Below, in pieces: positions 1 through 11,668 of a stretch of DNA of 64,000 nucleotides. The notes beneath the pieces are model-generated. The model was given only the letters and a program-made list of their open reading frames with translations. It was not told where the DNA came from and ran no database searches. The DNA is from Psococerastis gibbosa (taxonomy: Eukaryota; Arthropoda; Insecta; Psocodea; Psocidae), in contig OZ020490.1 in assembly GCA_963971405.1 (NCBI GenBank), positions 4,249,897-4,313,896 on the forward strand, in the 5' to 3' direction. Both the position numbers and the translations under genes were made by a program. The first letter of the stretch is position 1. Each line of letters begins with the position of its first letter.

Positions 1-78
1 GCGGATGACGTCACAGCTCAAAGTCTTTGTTGCTAGGTAACCTGATCCCCCAAGTGACTATAGTTTTTTTTTTTTTAA

Positions 79-466
79 TAAAGCGCCCATTCCACCGACC
101 GGCTAGGGCTATTTACAAAAACGGTGAAGTGGTAGCAGACATTCAAGACTTAGTCGGGGTTTCCATCGACCTCGCATTGCAGAATGCTAATGACATTGAC
201 GGAAATTAGAATTTTTCTTTTTATAGAAATCTATTAAAATGTTTGTACTTAACATATCCCATGACGCCATTTTTTAATTTTAGTTTGTTTGTTTGTAATT
301 TTACTGTATGATCATTGATCAATTTTAACTATGGCATAGAGGAAAATAAACATTTCCGTCAATTCTGCAATGCGAGGTCGGTGGAAACCCCGCCTGTCTT
401 GAATGTCTGCTACCACGTCACCGTTTTTGTAAATAGCCCTAGCCGGTCGGTGGAATGGTCGCCTAA
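79..466. mobile_element. PIF/Harbinger-like MITE, copy 1 (foldback, TAA duplication)
   Basis: Roughly 380-bp element with long inverted ends (GCGCCCATTCCACCGACCGG at left, its complement at 436-459) and flanking TAA on both sides (79-81 and 464-466). The inner arms contain the motif GTGGTAGCAGACATTC. A near-identical copy lies at 60609-60987. No coding capacity. The 3-bp TWA duplication is the hallmark of PIF/Harbinger elements; that assignment is inference. Confidence 0.75.
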
Positions 467-767
467 CGGACTGATCGTTAAAAGTTTCTAATTGAATATT
501 TGAATACCGTACTAAAATTAGTAAGTTTTAAAAAAGTTAAAAAATGTTCTCTCACTCCAATTAATTAATTAATTACGGTAACTAAACAAAACTTGAAAAT
601 AATATGTTCGCGCCTCTAAAAGCAGATTACCAGTGTGTGACGTCATTTTATGTTGGTCCCTCAGAAATTCTAACATGGCGTGTCTAGAGTATTATATGGT
701 CTAAGGGAAGTCCCTTACTTATAGCCTACGTTCCTGCATAGTCATAATAATAAATTTTGTTTTTTAG
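467..767. other. AT-rich stretch upstream of the PMP22-like exon
   Basis: Presumably intron of the plus-strand gene that continues at 768. No exon, repeat family or RNA gene recognised. It ends in a pyrimidine-rich tract and AG at 766-767, which serves as the splice acceptor. Confidence 0.5.
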
Positions 768-905
768 ATTACAATAGGACCGAAGGAGTATCTTCCGGCA
801 TTACTCTACTGATGATGGTCCTCGGATTTATATTCTCGTGCTATTGCTTTAAGAACCCTCGATACATGTTCAAGAGAACTGCAGGAGGGCTACATTTCCT
901 ATCCA
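768..905 (+). CDS. PMP22/EMP/claudin-like tetraspan protein, penultimate coding exon
   Basis: Exon bounded by a T-rich tract plus AG (766-767) and a GTGAGT donor at 906. It enters with two bases of a split codon and leaves with one base. It reads YNRTEGVSSGITLLMMVLGF..., giving a hydrophobic membrane segment (GITLLMMVLGFIFSCYCF) and then a basic turn (KNPRYMFKRTAGG) leading into the next membrane segment. The TM, basic turn, AGGL pattern is typical of TM2-TM3 in the PMP22/EMP/claudin superfamily, four-pass proteins of cell junctions and plasma membrane. Upstream exons (TM1, first extracellular loop with the W-GLW-C-C signature) are not in the window, so the exact family member cannot be named. 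Confidence 0.75.
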
Positions 906-931
906 GTGAGTATACCATCTACAAATTGGTC

Positions 932-956
932 GTAGTAGTAGTAGTAGTAGTAGTAG
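932..956. repeat. (GTA)n microsatellite
   Basis: About eight GTA units just inside the intron, 26 bp after the splice donor. Confidence 0.95.
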
Positions 957-1365
957 AAGTTGTTGAAGGCTTCGTGAACGTCCGCGATTTGCCAAGCCAC
1001 AAGCCTTTCATGGGAATGACAAGGCGCGACTTATTTACAAGCCAAGGCAAGCCTGTACAGACCAACAATGGCGCGAAGTTCGTGACGAAACTCGGCGTGC
1101 CACGCACTGTTGGAACTTGGAACATATCGTGTAGCTTAAGATGGATCGATCGCGGGCTGAACAGGGTGGGACCTTATCCGAAATGAGCGTCAGTGACAAG
1201 ATCGACTAGTGAAATCGGTAGAAAAAGCACTGGAAACCGATTAGCTAGTAGCTAGTAGTCCGGCAACGCCCAAAGAATAGGAGTAAAAGTAATAAGTAAT
1301 AAAAGTAAAAAATCACGCAGAGGCTGACCGAGGCGTTTTTACGAAATTGCTGTCGGTCTGTTGAT

Positions 1366-1735
1366 ATATACAATTACAGAGGCTTTTACGGCCGAGTTAC
1401 GTGACGTAGCAGTAGAATCCGGTAAGATATGTTTCGTCAACTTCTGTGGACTACAACTTCTGTGGTCATCCTCCGGAAATCAGATTAAGGTAGTAGGGAG
1501 GCAATCAGGTCTGAGGAAGACTCCGCCTCTACCCCCACCATCCCACAGCTTGGTATAAATATCAGTGCACATCCCCTTGCCCAAACAGTTGCTCCTGAGC
1601 CTCCGAGACAATCTTAGAAGTTTACGTAGTTCCACTGAAGATGTAAACCGCAAATGTTGACGAAACGTTTGCAAGTACGCTTTCAGATCGACCATGGCTT
1701 ATCATCCCAGATTTTACTGCTTCGTCATGTCTGTT
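1366..1735. repeat. foldback element, family F1
   Basis: The left end carries GCAGTAGAATCCGG and the right end a diverged complement. The centre contains the motif GATGT(A/C)(A/G)ACCGCA(A/G)ATGTTGACGAAACGTTTG. The same arms occur at 18803-19060, where the palindrome is better preserved. Non-coding. Confidence 0.6.
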
Positions 1736-1801
1736 GATCTATATCTGTTTGTCTGTCTTATCCAAAAGAGCATATAAAAAGAGGATTTAGAAGGCACTAT
1801 C

Positions 1802-1872
1802 GGGCTTGTGGTCCAGCGGTAAGACGATGCCCCAGTTGGGTGTCGATCATGTGTTCGAATCCCACCAAGTCC
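1802..1872 (+). other. tRNA-like sequence (pseudogene or SINE head)
   Basis: The 5' GGGCTTG and 3' CAAGTCC ends pair over seven positions. An A-box-like GTGGTCCAGCGG and a B-box-like TGTTCGAATCC are present, so it is of tRNA origin. The T-stem and anticodon stem do not pair canonically, so I do not call a functional tRNA. Confidence 0.5.
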
Positions 1873-1998
1873 AGTTTTTTCTTAACCCTCTAATTTCAGT
1901 TATAATGAGGAGGTTAGGCTACCTCTTCAACCAAAATTTAGTTTAATGTCAGTGTACGGGTTTTCTCTTACCAGTTCTTGTAGTCCTGAAGTAAATGC

Positions 1999-2205
1999 TT
2001 AGGCGGCTATTCCACCGACGTCCTTTTTCAATGTGAATGTGCATGACGTGGTAGCAGACATCATTAATAAGTCTCTGCCATCTATTTGGAGACTACAATG
2101 TTGATACTTAACTTATCTATTATAAATTAAGTTATAATATGGTTGAGACTTATTAATGATGTCTGCTACCACGTCATGCACATTCACATTGAATAACGAC
2201 GTCTT
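1999..2205. mobile_element. PIF/Harbinger-like MITE
   Basis: TTA then GGCGGCTATTCCACCGACG at left. A GACGTGGTAGCAGACATC arm is matched by its complement GATGTCTGCTACCACGTC at about 2158-2175. The centre carries ACTTAACTTATCTATTATAA, shared with copies at 19.6, 38.9 and 57.0 kb. The right terminus has decayed. Confidence 0.7.
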
Positions 2206-2250
2206 TATGAATCTGGCTGGCTGTTAATTTATGTATTTATTATTTTCCAG

Positions 2251-2501
2251 TGGGAGCCTCCTTGACAGTCATTGAAGTCCTCATTAGCAGTGTCGAGTAC
2301 GAAAGGCTGAACCTTCCTTTCGTCTACCCCGAGGGCGCCAAGGCTTCCTACGGCTACAGTTTTGTCCTCGCCTGGCTCGTTTTCATCTGTAACCTTGTCT
2401 CAGGAGTTATGTTTATGGTATATTCGAGAAAGAGGAAGGGCAAGAAAGCCCCTACGGAAGAAATGGGTCTCGCAGATGAGCCCACCATTATTGGCCGGTG
2501 A
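2251..2501 (+). CDS. PMP22/EMP/claudin-like tetraspan protein, last coding exon
   Basis: Acceptor TTATTTTCCAG ends at 2250; the frame joins the exon ending at 905 through a split ATG codon (A|TG). The exon finishes TM3 (LTVIEVLISSVEYE), has a short extracellular loop ending EGAKASYGYS, then TM4 (FVLAWLVFICNLVSGVMFMV) followed by a basic stop-transfer run (YSRKRKGKK) and a short acidic tail ending at TGA. The pattern YGYSFVLAWLxF...SGVMF closely resembles the TM4 of PMP22/EMP proteins as I know the family. The combined fragment is about 128 residues, roughly the C-terminal two thirds of a family member. Confidence 0.78.
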
Positions 2502-2825
2502 TTGGCTGAGAACTTTGAAATTTGGTACAAAAGACATTTTTTTACAATTATATTTGTTATATTTGCCATCTCCCCTTCATTCATATTATATCAAGTTCAA
2601 AAACGGCGCCAGTTCCAAAGTTGGACCCAAGCAAAAATCGTGCGAACGGCGGACATTGTTTTACATATGAAGTGAAGAGTCTCTTGACACCCTGAAGGGG
2701 GTGGAAACAAGGTAGATAAAGAAGATTGTATGCCATCGGTCACAGAGCATGTGGAAACACAATGCTTCATGGTGAACTCTTAGAGGAAGTCTAAGTGTGC
2801 GGAGGAAAAACTGTTCATAAAATTA

Positions 2826-2905
2826 ACCCGTGTAGTGTAGCGTAAGGGCACTAAGTCTGACCCGAGATTGATGGTTCGAATCACGTTTGTGGCTAAATAT
2901 TTCAT
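2826..2905 (+). repeat. tRNA-derived SINE head
   Basis: A-box-like TAGTGTAGCGTAAGGGC and B-box-like GGTTCGAATCA with pol III-promoter spacing. No cloverleaf could be folded confidently. Confidence 0.45.
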
Positions 2906-3210
2906 GTTCATGCTTGGGAGAATTTTTTCCATTTTATGTCTGAAGCCCCATGTTCTGAAAAGAAAATATTAAATAATCTACGTCAGTGGTTCCCAAAGTG
3001 TGGGCCATGGCCCTCTGGTGGGCCCAAGGGTCTTTTTCCTTTCAACTGGTTGGGGGGGGGGGCGTAAAATTGGCTTCTTTAAAAGTGGGCCACAGCCAGT
3101 GGCGAACACAGAGGGGGGGGTCACGGGGGTCATGACCCCCTCCAAAAATTTGAAACAGGCGGCAAAATTTCATCTTAATTTTTTTTAAACATGAAATATG
3201 AACAGTGTTA

Positions 3211-3565
3211 TTGTAATGAGGTTCCGTAGGGACAGTTTTGGTCACCAGGTTCACTGACGACAAACCGATATCCATATTATTCAAAATGGCCGCCGTTTGC
3301 ATATGTGAAAACTATAAGCTCTTGGCATCTAATTAATTCTTTTTAATATTTTTTATAATATTTTTACTATGCCTGGACCTTATTTCGCTGCATATAATTT
3401 AATATATACATATATTCTCCATGATTTATAGAAAAATATCACTTTAAAATAATACATAAATAAAATAATTTTAAAATATTATTGAGGCTTACGGAAAATC
3501 AACGCTTTGATATCTTAGCAACTGGTGCTGCCATCTGTAAAATGACGTCACAAATGAACCTCATA
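3211..3565. repeat. dispersed repeat R1 (copy at 26619-26945)
   Basis: About 350 bp shared almost line for line with 26619-26945, including GAGGTTCYGTAGGG, GACGACAAACCGATATCCAT and CTATGCCTGGACCTTATTTC. The AT-rich body has no coding capacity. Class unknown. Confidence 0.8.
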
Positions 3566-4675
3566 CATATACATATACATATTCTCAGTTTATACCTGAG
3601 GCGGCAAAAAGAAAAAGCTGTGTCGGCCACTGGCCATATCCCTAAAAGTTTGGGAATATCTGGCCTTCGTGATTCGAAGTTCTTGTTCTCCTACAATTTT
3701 GTGACTATGCTATTCTTAATAACCTGTCAAAGATGGGATAAATAAAATACATCTTCTCAATTGCTGTAATTTTCACTTTATCCGTTGCCAGTGAAACAGC
3801 CAAAGGTGCTGAGTGAAGGCAGGCTAGGAAAATGGCCATCCACAGCTCAGGCAGACAACGATACCGCGGTTGTTTCCCATTGTAAGTGGGTGGTTCTCGC
3901 TATAAGTCCAATACACTTAAATAAAGCTATCAAGATGACTGAAGCAATCAATGATTCCTACAGAGTTGTAACACAATGGCCAAATCACTTCTGTTGTCAT
4001 TTTTGCTTTCTCGAGCAGAAGAACATTCACATCTAAGAATTCCTCCACGATGATTTGACAAATGCCACCTACCTGTACTTTTGCTCACTATCGACAATAG
4101 CCTACTTATAATAATAATCTTCTTCTTCTTCGGCCGGTACTCCCTTGCGCCGAAGGAATATATTAAATAAATGTAATCAATTAATTATGCCCTTGCAATA
4201 CAAAAAACCTGTGGGCCCCCAACAAGTTTATTAACATTTTAACATAAAGATTCTCCCTTTCTATGAAATTTAAAAAAAAATTAATAAAATAGAACGTTGC
4301 GCAGTTGCATAGTTTTAAAAATGCAGGATTCTTTTCAAAGTATCCCATTTGTGGAGATTTTCCCCCTTTCTTTATTTTTAAGTTATCTATAAATTACCTA
4401 GGTGTACAGCATTTGAAAGAGTTCACGCTACAGAAAGACTAGAACAACATAAAGAGCAATAAAAAAATGTTAAGTGGTAATAAATTCTCCTGGCAAGCTA
4501 GCCATGCATGAAGGAATGCAAATAATATTGTAAAACATCGACAGCTCAGCTGCCGTCAAAGTTTTATTTGCTTCAACTCATTTTTTTATTGCACAACGAT
4601 TATTGTCTCAGCGACTGATTGGCCATAACTAAATGCCGCCGCATCTCTACCTCTTCTTGCAATTCTTACAAAATC

Positions 4676-5215
4676 TACTGTTGAAGATTGACGATCATCA
4701 TGGCCGATGGCGTAACAGAAGGGTAGCAAATTACGCAAGGCATAAGGGCCCCCGGCCAAAGGGAGCCCCCGCAGACAGGGAAGTCATCGTAATTTTTGGG
4801 GGATTTTCGGAAAAAATACTTAAAAAATGTTTTTAAAAAAGCTATTTAAAAAAAAAAAGTTAAAAAACAAAAACTGATTTCGCGCCAGAAAGTTATTTGA
4901 TGTACATGATTGAAAAAATGTGTAGAGGGGCCCCACTGCTCTCTGCCTTGCGTAAGGGCCCCCAAAATGTGTTACGCCACTGATCATGGCAATTGTAGTC
5001 ATGATGACTGTACTAGGTGATTGTAAAGGAGTGGTCTCCCTTTGCCGTCTTCATCGTTATGCCATTGACACTTCATTGAATTCCCAGCCCCAAGACAAAA
5101 GAGTGCCCTGCACTGAAAAAGATTGTGTTTTTCACGTCTTCACCTCGGAAACCATAAGGCATTACTCAGAAGCTCGGTTTTTTTTAAAGACATCTCTACA
5201 GTACAGAATAAAAGC
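4676..5215 (+). repeat. dispersed repeat G, interrupted by a hAT MITE
   Basis: Repeat G carries ATTGTAGTCATGATGAC, GAGTGCCCTGCACTGAAAA and GCATTACTCAGAAGCTC. Uninterrupted relatives occur at 22676-22990 and, inverted and interrupted, at 35165-35890. This copy is split by the element at 4705-4982. Confidence 0.75.
4705..4982. mobile_element. hAT-like MITE with perfect 8-bp duplication
   Basis: Terminal repeats CGATGGCGTAAC / CAGTGGCGTAAC (right end read as complement), with longer inverted arms containing GCAAGGCATAAGGGCCCCC. The 8-bp ATCATGGC occurs directly on both sides (4697-4704 and 4983-4990). The empty site is visible in the related repeat at about 22690-22700. 278 bp, no transposase. 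The hAT assignment rests on 8-bp duplication plus CAGTGGCG-type ends. Confidence 0.85.
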
Positions 5216-7644
<2,429 letters not shown>

Positions 7645-8037
7645 GTATTATTAATGTATAAGTATTTAGTTTATTTGCTGCTTTAGGCTAGAGCCTTTAA
7701 AGGTGCCGTACACTGCAAAAGTGTACTGTTTTTTTTTTATTAGATTTGAGCGGAGCAGGTCACAAGTTAGAGTATTTAGAAATTGTGTAAATTCTCGAAG
7801 ATTTGGGAGTCACTTCGTTAAAATCTTAGATTGAAGTACAGATGAATGTATGATCGACATTAGAGGATCTAGAAATATCTAGACTTGGGGGGGGGGGGGG
7901 GGATTCAAGCTAAAGATCAATGCTATGCCTTCAACATAAGTTAGTTTAATGTCAGTATTAAAATATACACCATAAAATGCTACCGTATAATGAATGTTTC
8001 ATGACCAAACACCAGATCCTCTCATCTATGTAGTTTG
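7645..8037. other. 3' flank of AHCYL
   Basis: AT-rich flank with a T run at about 7731-7738 and a long G tract at about 7887-7902. No canonical AATAAA close to the stop, no poly-A tract directly after the gene and no obvious target duplication around it, so a retrocopy origin is not proven from the flanks. Confidence 0.5.
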
Positions 8038-8345
8038 TAGACCACCTGCTTTACATGCCCTCCAAAGTATGGCCTAAAATGTAGCAAGTCTTCTTCTTCT
8101 TCTTCTCGTGCCCCTTCAACGTTGAAGATTGGCGATCATTTGAGCGATTTGCACCTTAGACACGGCTGCGCGGAAGAGGCCTGTCGTGCTCCTCCCGAAC
8201 CAACCCCTAAGGTTGGCCAGCCAGGACGTCCGTCTTCTACCTGCGGTTCTTCTCCCCTCAATGCGCCCATGTATGATGAGTTGGAGAAGGTGATAGTAGT
8301 GATGTAGCAAGTGTGGGACTCCAACCAACAATCTTTCGGGTGAAA
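8038..8345 (-). repeat. SINE1 (tRNA-derived), interrupted
   Basis: Minus-strand copy recognisable by its complement of GGAGGGCATGTAAAGCAGG and of the B-box region. It is split after ATGTAGCAAGT (8079-8089) by a LINE tail and resumes at 8302 with the same 11 bases. Confidence 0.75.
8090..8301 (-). mobile_element. 5'-truncated non-LTR retrotransposon tail inserted in SINE1
   Basis: On the minus strand it reads ...GRRTAGRRRTSWLANLRGWFG...VSKVQIAQMIANLQR and a stop, then an (AAG)n tail (8090-8106). The GRR-x-RRRxSWLxNLRxWFG...IAxMIANLR pattern is the C-terminus of a LINE ORF2. The flanking 11-bp ATGTAGCAAGT duplication proves target-primed insertion into the SINE. Confidence 0.85.
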
Positions 8346-8460
8346 CTACTCACTACTAAATTTCTAATTTCTCTAAAACATCCTAACTCTACAAATTTTC
8401 TAATTTCGTTTTTTGGCATTTTTCTATTTCTATGAGGTAGACACGTTTCCATATCACCAG

Positions 8461-8725
8461 TGGCCGGGCATACTATGGCGATTATTTTTAATATTAATCT
8501 GGGATTAAAAATGTAAACATTTTACAACGGGCAGTGGTATTCATAATTATTGTTTTGTTTACATTTTTAACCCCAGCCGGCATACTATGGCGTAATCAGT
8601 ATTACCTTATTTCTGGGGTTAAAAACGTAAACAGAACAATTTTGAATAGCACTTATAAAATTAACTTGTTTACATTTTTAATCCCAAGTTACGGTTAGTA
8701 ATAATCGCCATAGTAGGAATAAGTA
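8461..8725. repeat. foldback element, family M (TATGGCGATT core)
   Basis: The left end CATACTATGGCGATTATT is mirrored at the right end (AATAATCGCCATAGTA). Inner arms carry GGGATTAAAAATGTAAAC and its complement. A second internal terminus at about 8579 (CATACTATGGCG) suggests one copy inside another. Related ends occur at 13.4-14.3 and 54.4-54.8 kb. Confidence 0.7.
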
Positions 8726-8962
8726 ATACTAAACGGCATAGTAGACCCGCAGAAGGCCATAAATAAATTTTTTTCCTGAGATATTTGATTTGTGTTTTGA
8801 ATTTGAGATGGTTGACGTTCAAAAAGACCCTGTGTAACAAAAACAACGCTATAACACTCCATGTTGTTCTAAGCCGGGAGTACGCTGCGGCGTTCGGGTG
8901 CGTACTTAGGGCCTTATTTCCCATATTCAGCTTGGAGTTAGGGCGTCTGTCCCTACTTTATT

Positions 8963-9075
8963 TTTAAGGTTAATTGCAAACAAACAATTAAATGAATGTA
9001 TCCGATTGACCTCTTCAATCGCCTCTGTAGGTAATAACCTATTACCCGTGTTGAGTTACAACACCAAATTATATT
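8963..9075 (-). repeat. SINE2-like repeat, 3' part
   Basis: Complement of the conserved tail CGGATACATTCATTTAATTG plus the ACTCAACACGGGT segment, as in the fuller copies at 15742-15935 and 20638-20995. Confidence 0.7.
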
Positions 9076-9288
9076 AGGCCATTACTTGTCGAGAGTTAGG
9101 GTGTTTAGCCCATATTGCACAGCAGAAAATTGCACAGAAATCAGTTAACCCATTAAGACCGGCACTTTTTTTTTCGTCCGATTTGAATGAAATTTGCATA
9201 ACAGAGTCTTTTTAACTCTAGAAACACGAGAAAAATACGAAAAAAAATTTTTGGCTTGTGGTTGCTGAAAAATGCTGCCGGCTCGTAT

Positions 9289-9308
9289 GGGGACATTAGG
9301 TCTATATG
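9289..9308 (+). repeat. piggyBac subterminal inverted repeat, left
   Basis: GGGGACATTAGGTCTATATG, the exact reverse complement of 11268-11287. The core GGGGACATTAGG occurs a third time at 11643-11654 beside the right terminus, suggesting a transposase-binding motif. Confidence 0.9.
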
Positions 9309-9365
9309 TACTTAACAGGTGGACACATGGAAAACTCATTAATATTCATAAGAACCTGGTTTCTT

Positions 9366-11213
9366 TTATTGCATGTGATGTTTTTTGAAGCAGTCACGCT
9401 CAATACAAAGGGTGATGCGACAATACTCGCATTGCCAACGACATTTGGCATGACAGATGCGGCAGCGCTGTTGACTCAGGAGTTTTTTCGGCCAGTGTCC
9501 TAGAGCTGGCTGATCCCGAGGGTTTAGTGGCAGCGCTTCTCTTTTACCCTTTACTTTGTGGAATACAGCAGCATCCCTCAGGTAACTTCTGACTATGCTC
9601 CTCCGGAATCCTAATTCGTCCATATTCCCGTCAGCAATTTTGTGCAGCCGCCAAGCATTGTATACAGCAAGGTCTAGAAAATATGTGAAGATAACGAAGT
9701 ACCATCTTTTACTTCGCAGACCAACTCGGTAAGCGTTGACGCCTTGATCAACTAAGTCAACCCCACCCATGTGACTGTTATAAGTCTTGAACAGGCGGGG
9801 TTGGGGCACGCTCACTTTGGCCAACACCTTACGGTCCCACCTTTTCACCGCTCCTTTTGGCTCCACGGAATCAAAATTTGTAGCCATCGTCACTAAGCTA
9901 TTGTCCATCCAACGAACGGCTAGTATTCCATTTTTTTTGTCCAAGAAAGAAAAAGAAGTTCCTCTGGCTAACTTCTTCGGTTTCTTCTTTATCACGGCCG
10001 ATTTCTTTGGAAGTTTCGCTCCCTTTTTTATATCTTTTTTCTTTTTTTCGAGAGGCATCCGATCTTCCCGAACAGTGCCGGTACCTCGTATCCCCATTTC
10101 CCTCAAAGTTACGAGTAGAGGGTAGTTCGTAAAAAAATTATCGAATAAAACTACTCTTTGCTCAGGATGGGGTATTTTGGAAACAAAATCTAAAACCACT
10201 TGCGCTCCTAACCCCATATTCTTATCAGTAGCTGTGGTCCTCCCCTGGTATACATCGAAATCGTAACAATAGCCATTGGAGCTAGCAAGCATCCAATTTT
10301 TGTAGCCAAAGCGAATAGGCTTGTTGCGTATAAATTGCTTGCAGCTATGTTTACCGAAGTATTTTATCATTGATTCGTCAACTGAGAAGTAGTTGTCAAA
10401 ATAACCCCATTGCTGAAAGTTAGTTCTGAGGCGGTCTATGAATGGTCGAACTTTATACATCTTGTCTTTGGTATCCGAGGTTATAAGACTGTTGTCGGCT
10501 ATGTGAAAGTATTTCTTGATCTCAAGAAATCGGTCACGGCTCATAGCTTCATATACAATTTTCTGCCCCAAATCTTCATCGACAGACCAATAATATCTAG
10601 CACGAGGTAGGGTATGGTACCCTGAAAACAATAAAATTGCCATAAAAGTGCGGAGCTCAGTTGGAGTTAACAGAAAATTCTGATTGTTTTTTTGTCCCGC
10701 ATACAATTCACTTTGTTGGGCTAAATATTGTATATCACTTTCAGTGATCATAATCTCAAATATTTCCCGAGGAGACTTGCCACCAATAGAGTTGCGAACA
10801 TCGTCTATAGTGTGGCCATATTTAGCATGGTCTGATGGGGCGTCCAAGTCAAGATCTTTTCGCCATTTTGGAGGCACCTTACTCTTTTTGTAAATGTCCC
10901 TCACACTTTCTGAAACCACATTATTTTCAAGAGCTCCTGGGTCATCTTGATCGGTTTCTTTGGTAACGTCCGCTTCATAATGCCCAATATTAATTTCAAT
11001 AGTTCCTGGAACATCATTGGGCAAGTTATTGCATGTCATCAGATCTTCGTCGTCAAAATTTTCGTCATCGGTTAAAGGGTCGACATCAGGAGGTACAATA
11101 TTTATGTCGATTTCATTCTCAGAGAGGAATTCATCATCATCAAAAATCGCTTCAATCGCTTCCTCTAACCCTTTAAAATTGTTTCTACCACTAAAAACCA
11201 GTCGACGTGACAT
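9366..11213 (-). CDS. piggyBac transposase (DDD), apparently intact
   Basis: 615-residue protein from the ATG at 11213 (MSRRLVFSG). An in-frame ATG 19 codons earlier lies inside the inverted repeat and is less likely. It cuts and pastes the element at TTAA sites. The N-terminus (20-95) is acidic, as usual for the family. The catalytic core has the DDD positions: D279 in FSVDESM, D358 in LFDNFFTNYPL, and D486/D489 in HMGGVDLVDQ. A lysine-rich insertion (about 388-415) lies between the second and third aspartates. The C-terminus is a cysteine-rich zinc domain (CRIC at 584-587, CEYC at 595-598, then C603, C608, H612/H613). No frameshift or stop. The stop codon overlaps an AATAAA polyadenylation signal (9365-9370 on the complementary strand), so the transcript could end inside the element. 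By sequence alone it looks potentially autonomous. Confidence 0.95.
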   Translation of the reverse strand: MSRRLVFSGRNNFKGLEEAIEAIFDDDEFLSENEIDINIVPPDVDPLTDDENFDDEDLMTCNNLPNDVPGTIEINIGHYEADVTKETDQDDPGALENNVVSESVRDIYKKSKVPPKWRKDLDLDAPSDHAKYGHTIDDVRNSIGGKSPREIFEIMITESDIQYLAQQSELYAGQKNNQNFLLTPTELRTFMAILLFSGYHTLPRARYYWSVDEDLGQKIVYEAMSRDRFLEIKKYFHIADNSLITSDTKDKMYKVRPFIDRLRTNFQQWGYFDNYFSVDESMIKYFGKHSCKQFIRNKPIRFGYKNWMLASSNGYCYDFDVYQGRTTATDKNMGLGAQVVLDFVSKIPHPEQRVVLFDNFFTNYPLLVTLREMGIRGTGTVREDRMPLEKKKKDIKKGAKLPKKSAVIKKKPKKLARGTSFSFLDKKNGILAVRWMDNSLVTMATNFDSVEPKGAVKRWDRKVLAKVSVPQPRLFKTYNSHMGGVDLVDQGVNAYRVGLRSKRWYFVIFTYFLDLAVYNAWRLHKIADGNMDELGFRRSIVRSYLRDAAVFHKVKGKREALPLNPRDQPALGHWPKKLLSQQRCRICHAKCRWQCEYCRITLCIERDCFKKHHMQ

Positions 11214-11267
11214 TTTTATATCTGTAATAAAATAAAAACAATAAACATAAGATGAAACGTGTGATAT

Positions 11268-11287
11268 CATATAGACCTAATGTCCCC
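11268..11287 (-). repeat. piggyBac subterminal inverted repeat, right
   Basis: Exact complement of the left copy. It contains an upstream in-frame ATG (11270), so the transcription start probably falls between here and the chosen start, or just outside. Confidence 0.9.
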
Positions 11288-11668
11288 AAACGAGGACAGT
11301 CAACTTTTCAAGACAGTAGAATAATAATTATTGGCTTTTTAGTAATAATGCTTACCTTATATATGTAACTGAAGACTTTTTAGCATAAAACTTATAAAAT
11401 TCGAAGAATATACTAAAAACAACTATGTATAAATAATAATTTCCGCGCTATCAGCAACTGAAAATAAATCAATTAAAATTGGAAGGACACAATTTCAAAA
11501 CAATGCAGCAGACGCCATTTTGTTCGTGGCAGAAGGCGTGGCCCAAGTTTAAACAACACGAAAAACTACAATTTCCCTCTAAAATTCAAATATTTTTTGA
11601 AAAAATCCCAAATTATTGTCGGCTTGTTTTTTGTCCCCATATGGGGACATTAGGATCAAATGGGTTAA

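Larger units (their letters stand above)
906..2250. other. intron loaded with repeats
   Basis: Phase-1 intron of the tetraspan gene. It holds a GTA microsatellite, a foldback element (1366-1735), a tRNA-like sequence (1802-1872) and a MITE (2002-2205). The piece 958-1190 is more GC-rich and contains a short open frame with a GTWN peptide, possibly a scrap of a non-LTR endonuclease; I could not confirm that. Confidence 0.65.
2502..4704. other. 3' region and intergenic repeats
   Basis: No gene recognised. It contains a tRNA-like SINE head (2826-2905); an isolated hAT-type terminus CAGTGGTTCCCAAAG at about 2985 and another CAGTGGCG at about 3095, with poly-G runs at about 3052-3063 and 3112-3121; repeat R1 (3211-3565); and, at about 3888-3912, a diverged inverted copy of the 29.2-kb satellite unit. 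The remainder is AT-rich and featureless. Confidence 0.6.
9145..11668 (-). mobile_element. complete piggyBac-family transposon
   Basis: TTAA at 9145-9148 and 11665-11668 bracket a 2516-bp element. Both ends start CCCATT when read inward: left CCCATTAAGACCGG, right (complement) CCCATTTGATCCTAA. A perfect 20-bp subterminal inverted repeat lies at 9289-9308 and 11268-11287. The right end adds a small TGTCCCCATATGGGGACA palindrome. One intact transposase frame lies on the minus strand. TTAA target use and end plus subterminal repeat architecture are the piggyBac hallmarks. Confidence 0.95.

Noticed and set aside
812-1186. 124-codon open frame continuing past the tetraspan exon
   Set aside because: The frame runs through a good GTGAGT donor into a GTA microsatellite; membrane topology is completed only by splicing to 2251.
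958-1190. LINE endonuclease start (GTWN peptide)
   Set aside because: Only four residues match; the surrounding residues do not follow the endonuclease pattern.
1802-1872. functional tRNA gene
   Set aside because: Acceptor stem pairs, but anticodon and T stems do not; treated as tRNA-derived relic.
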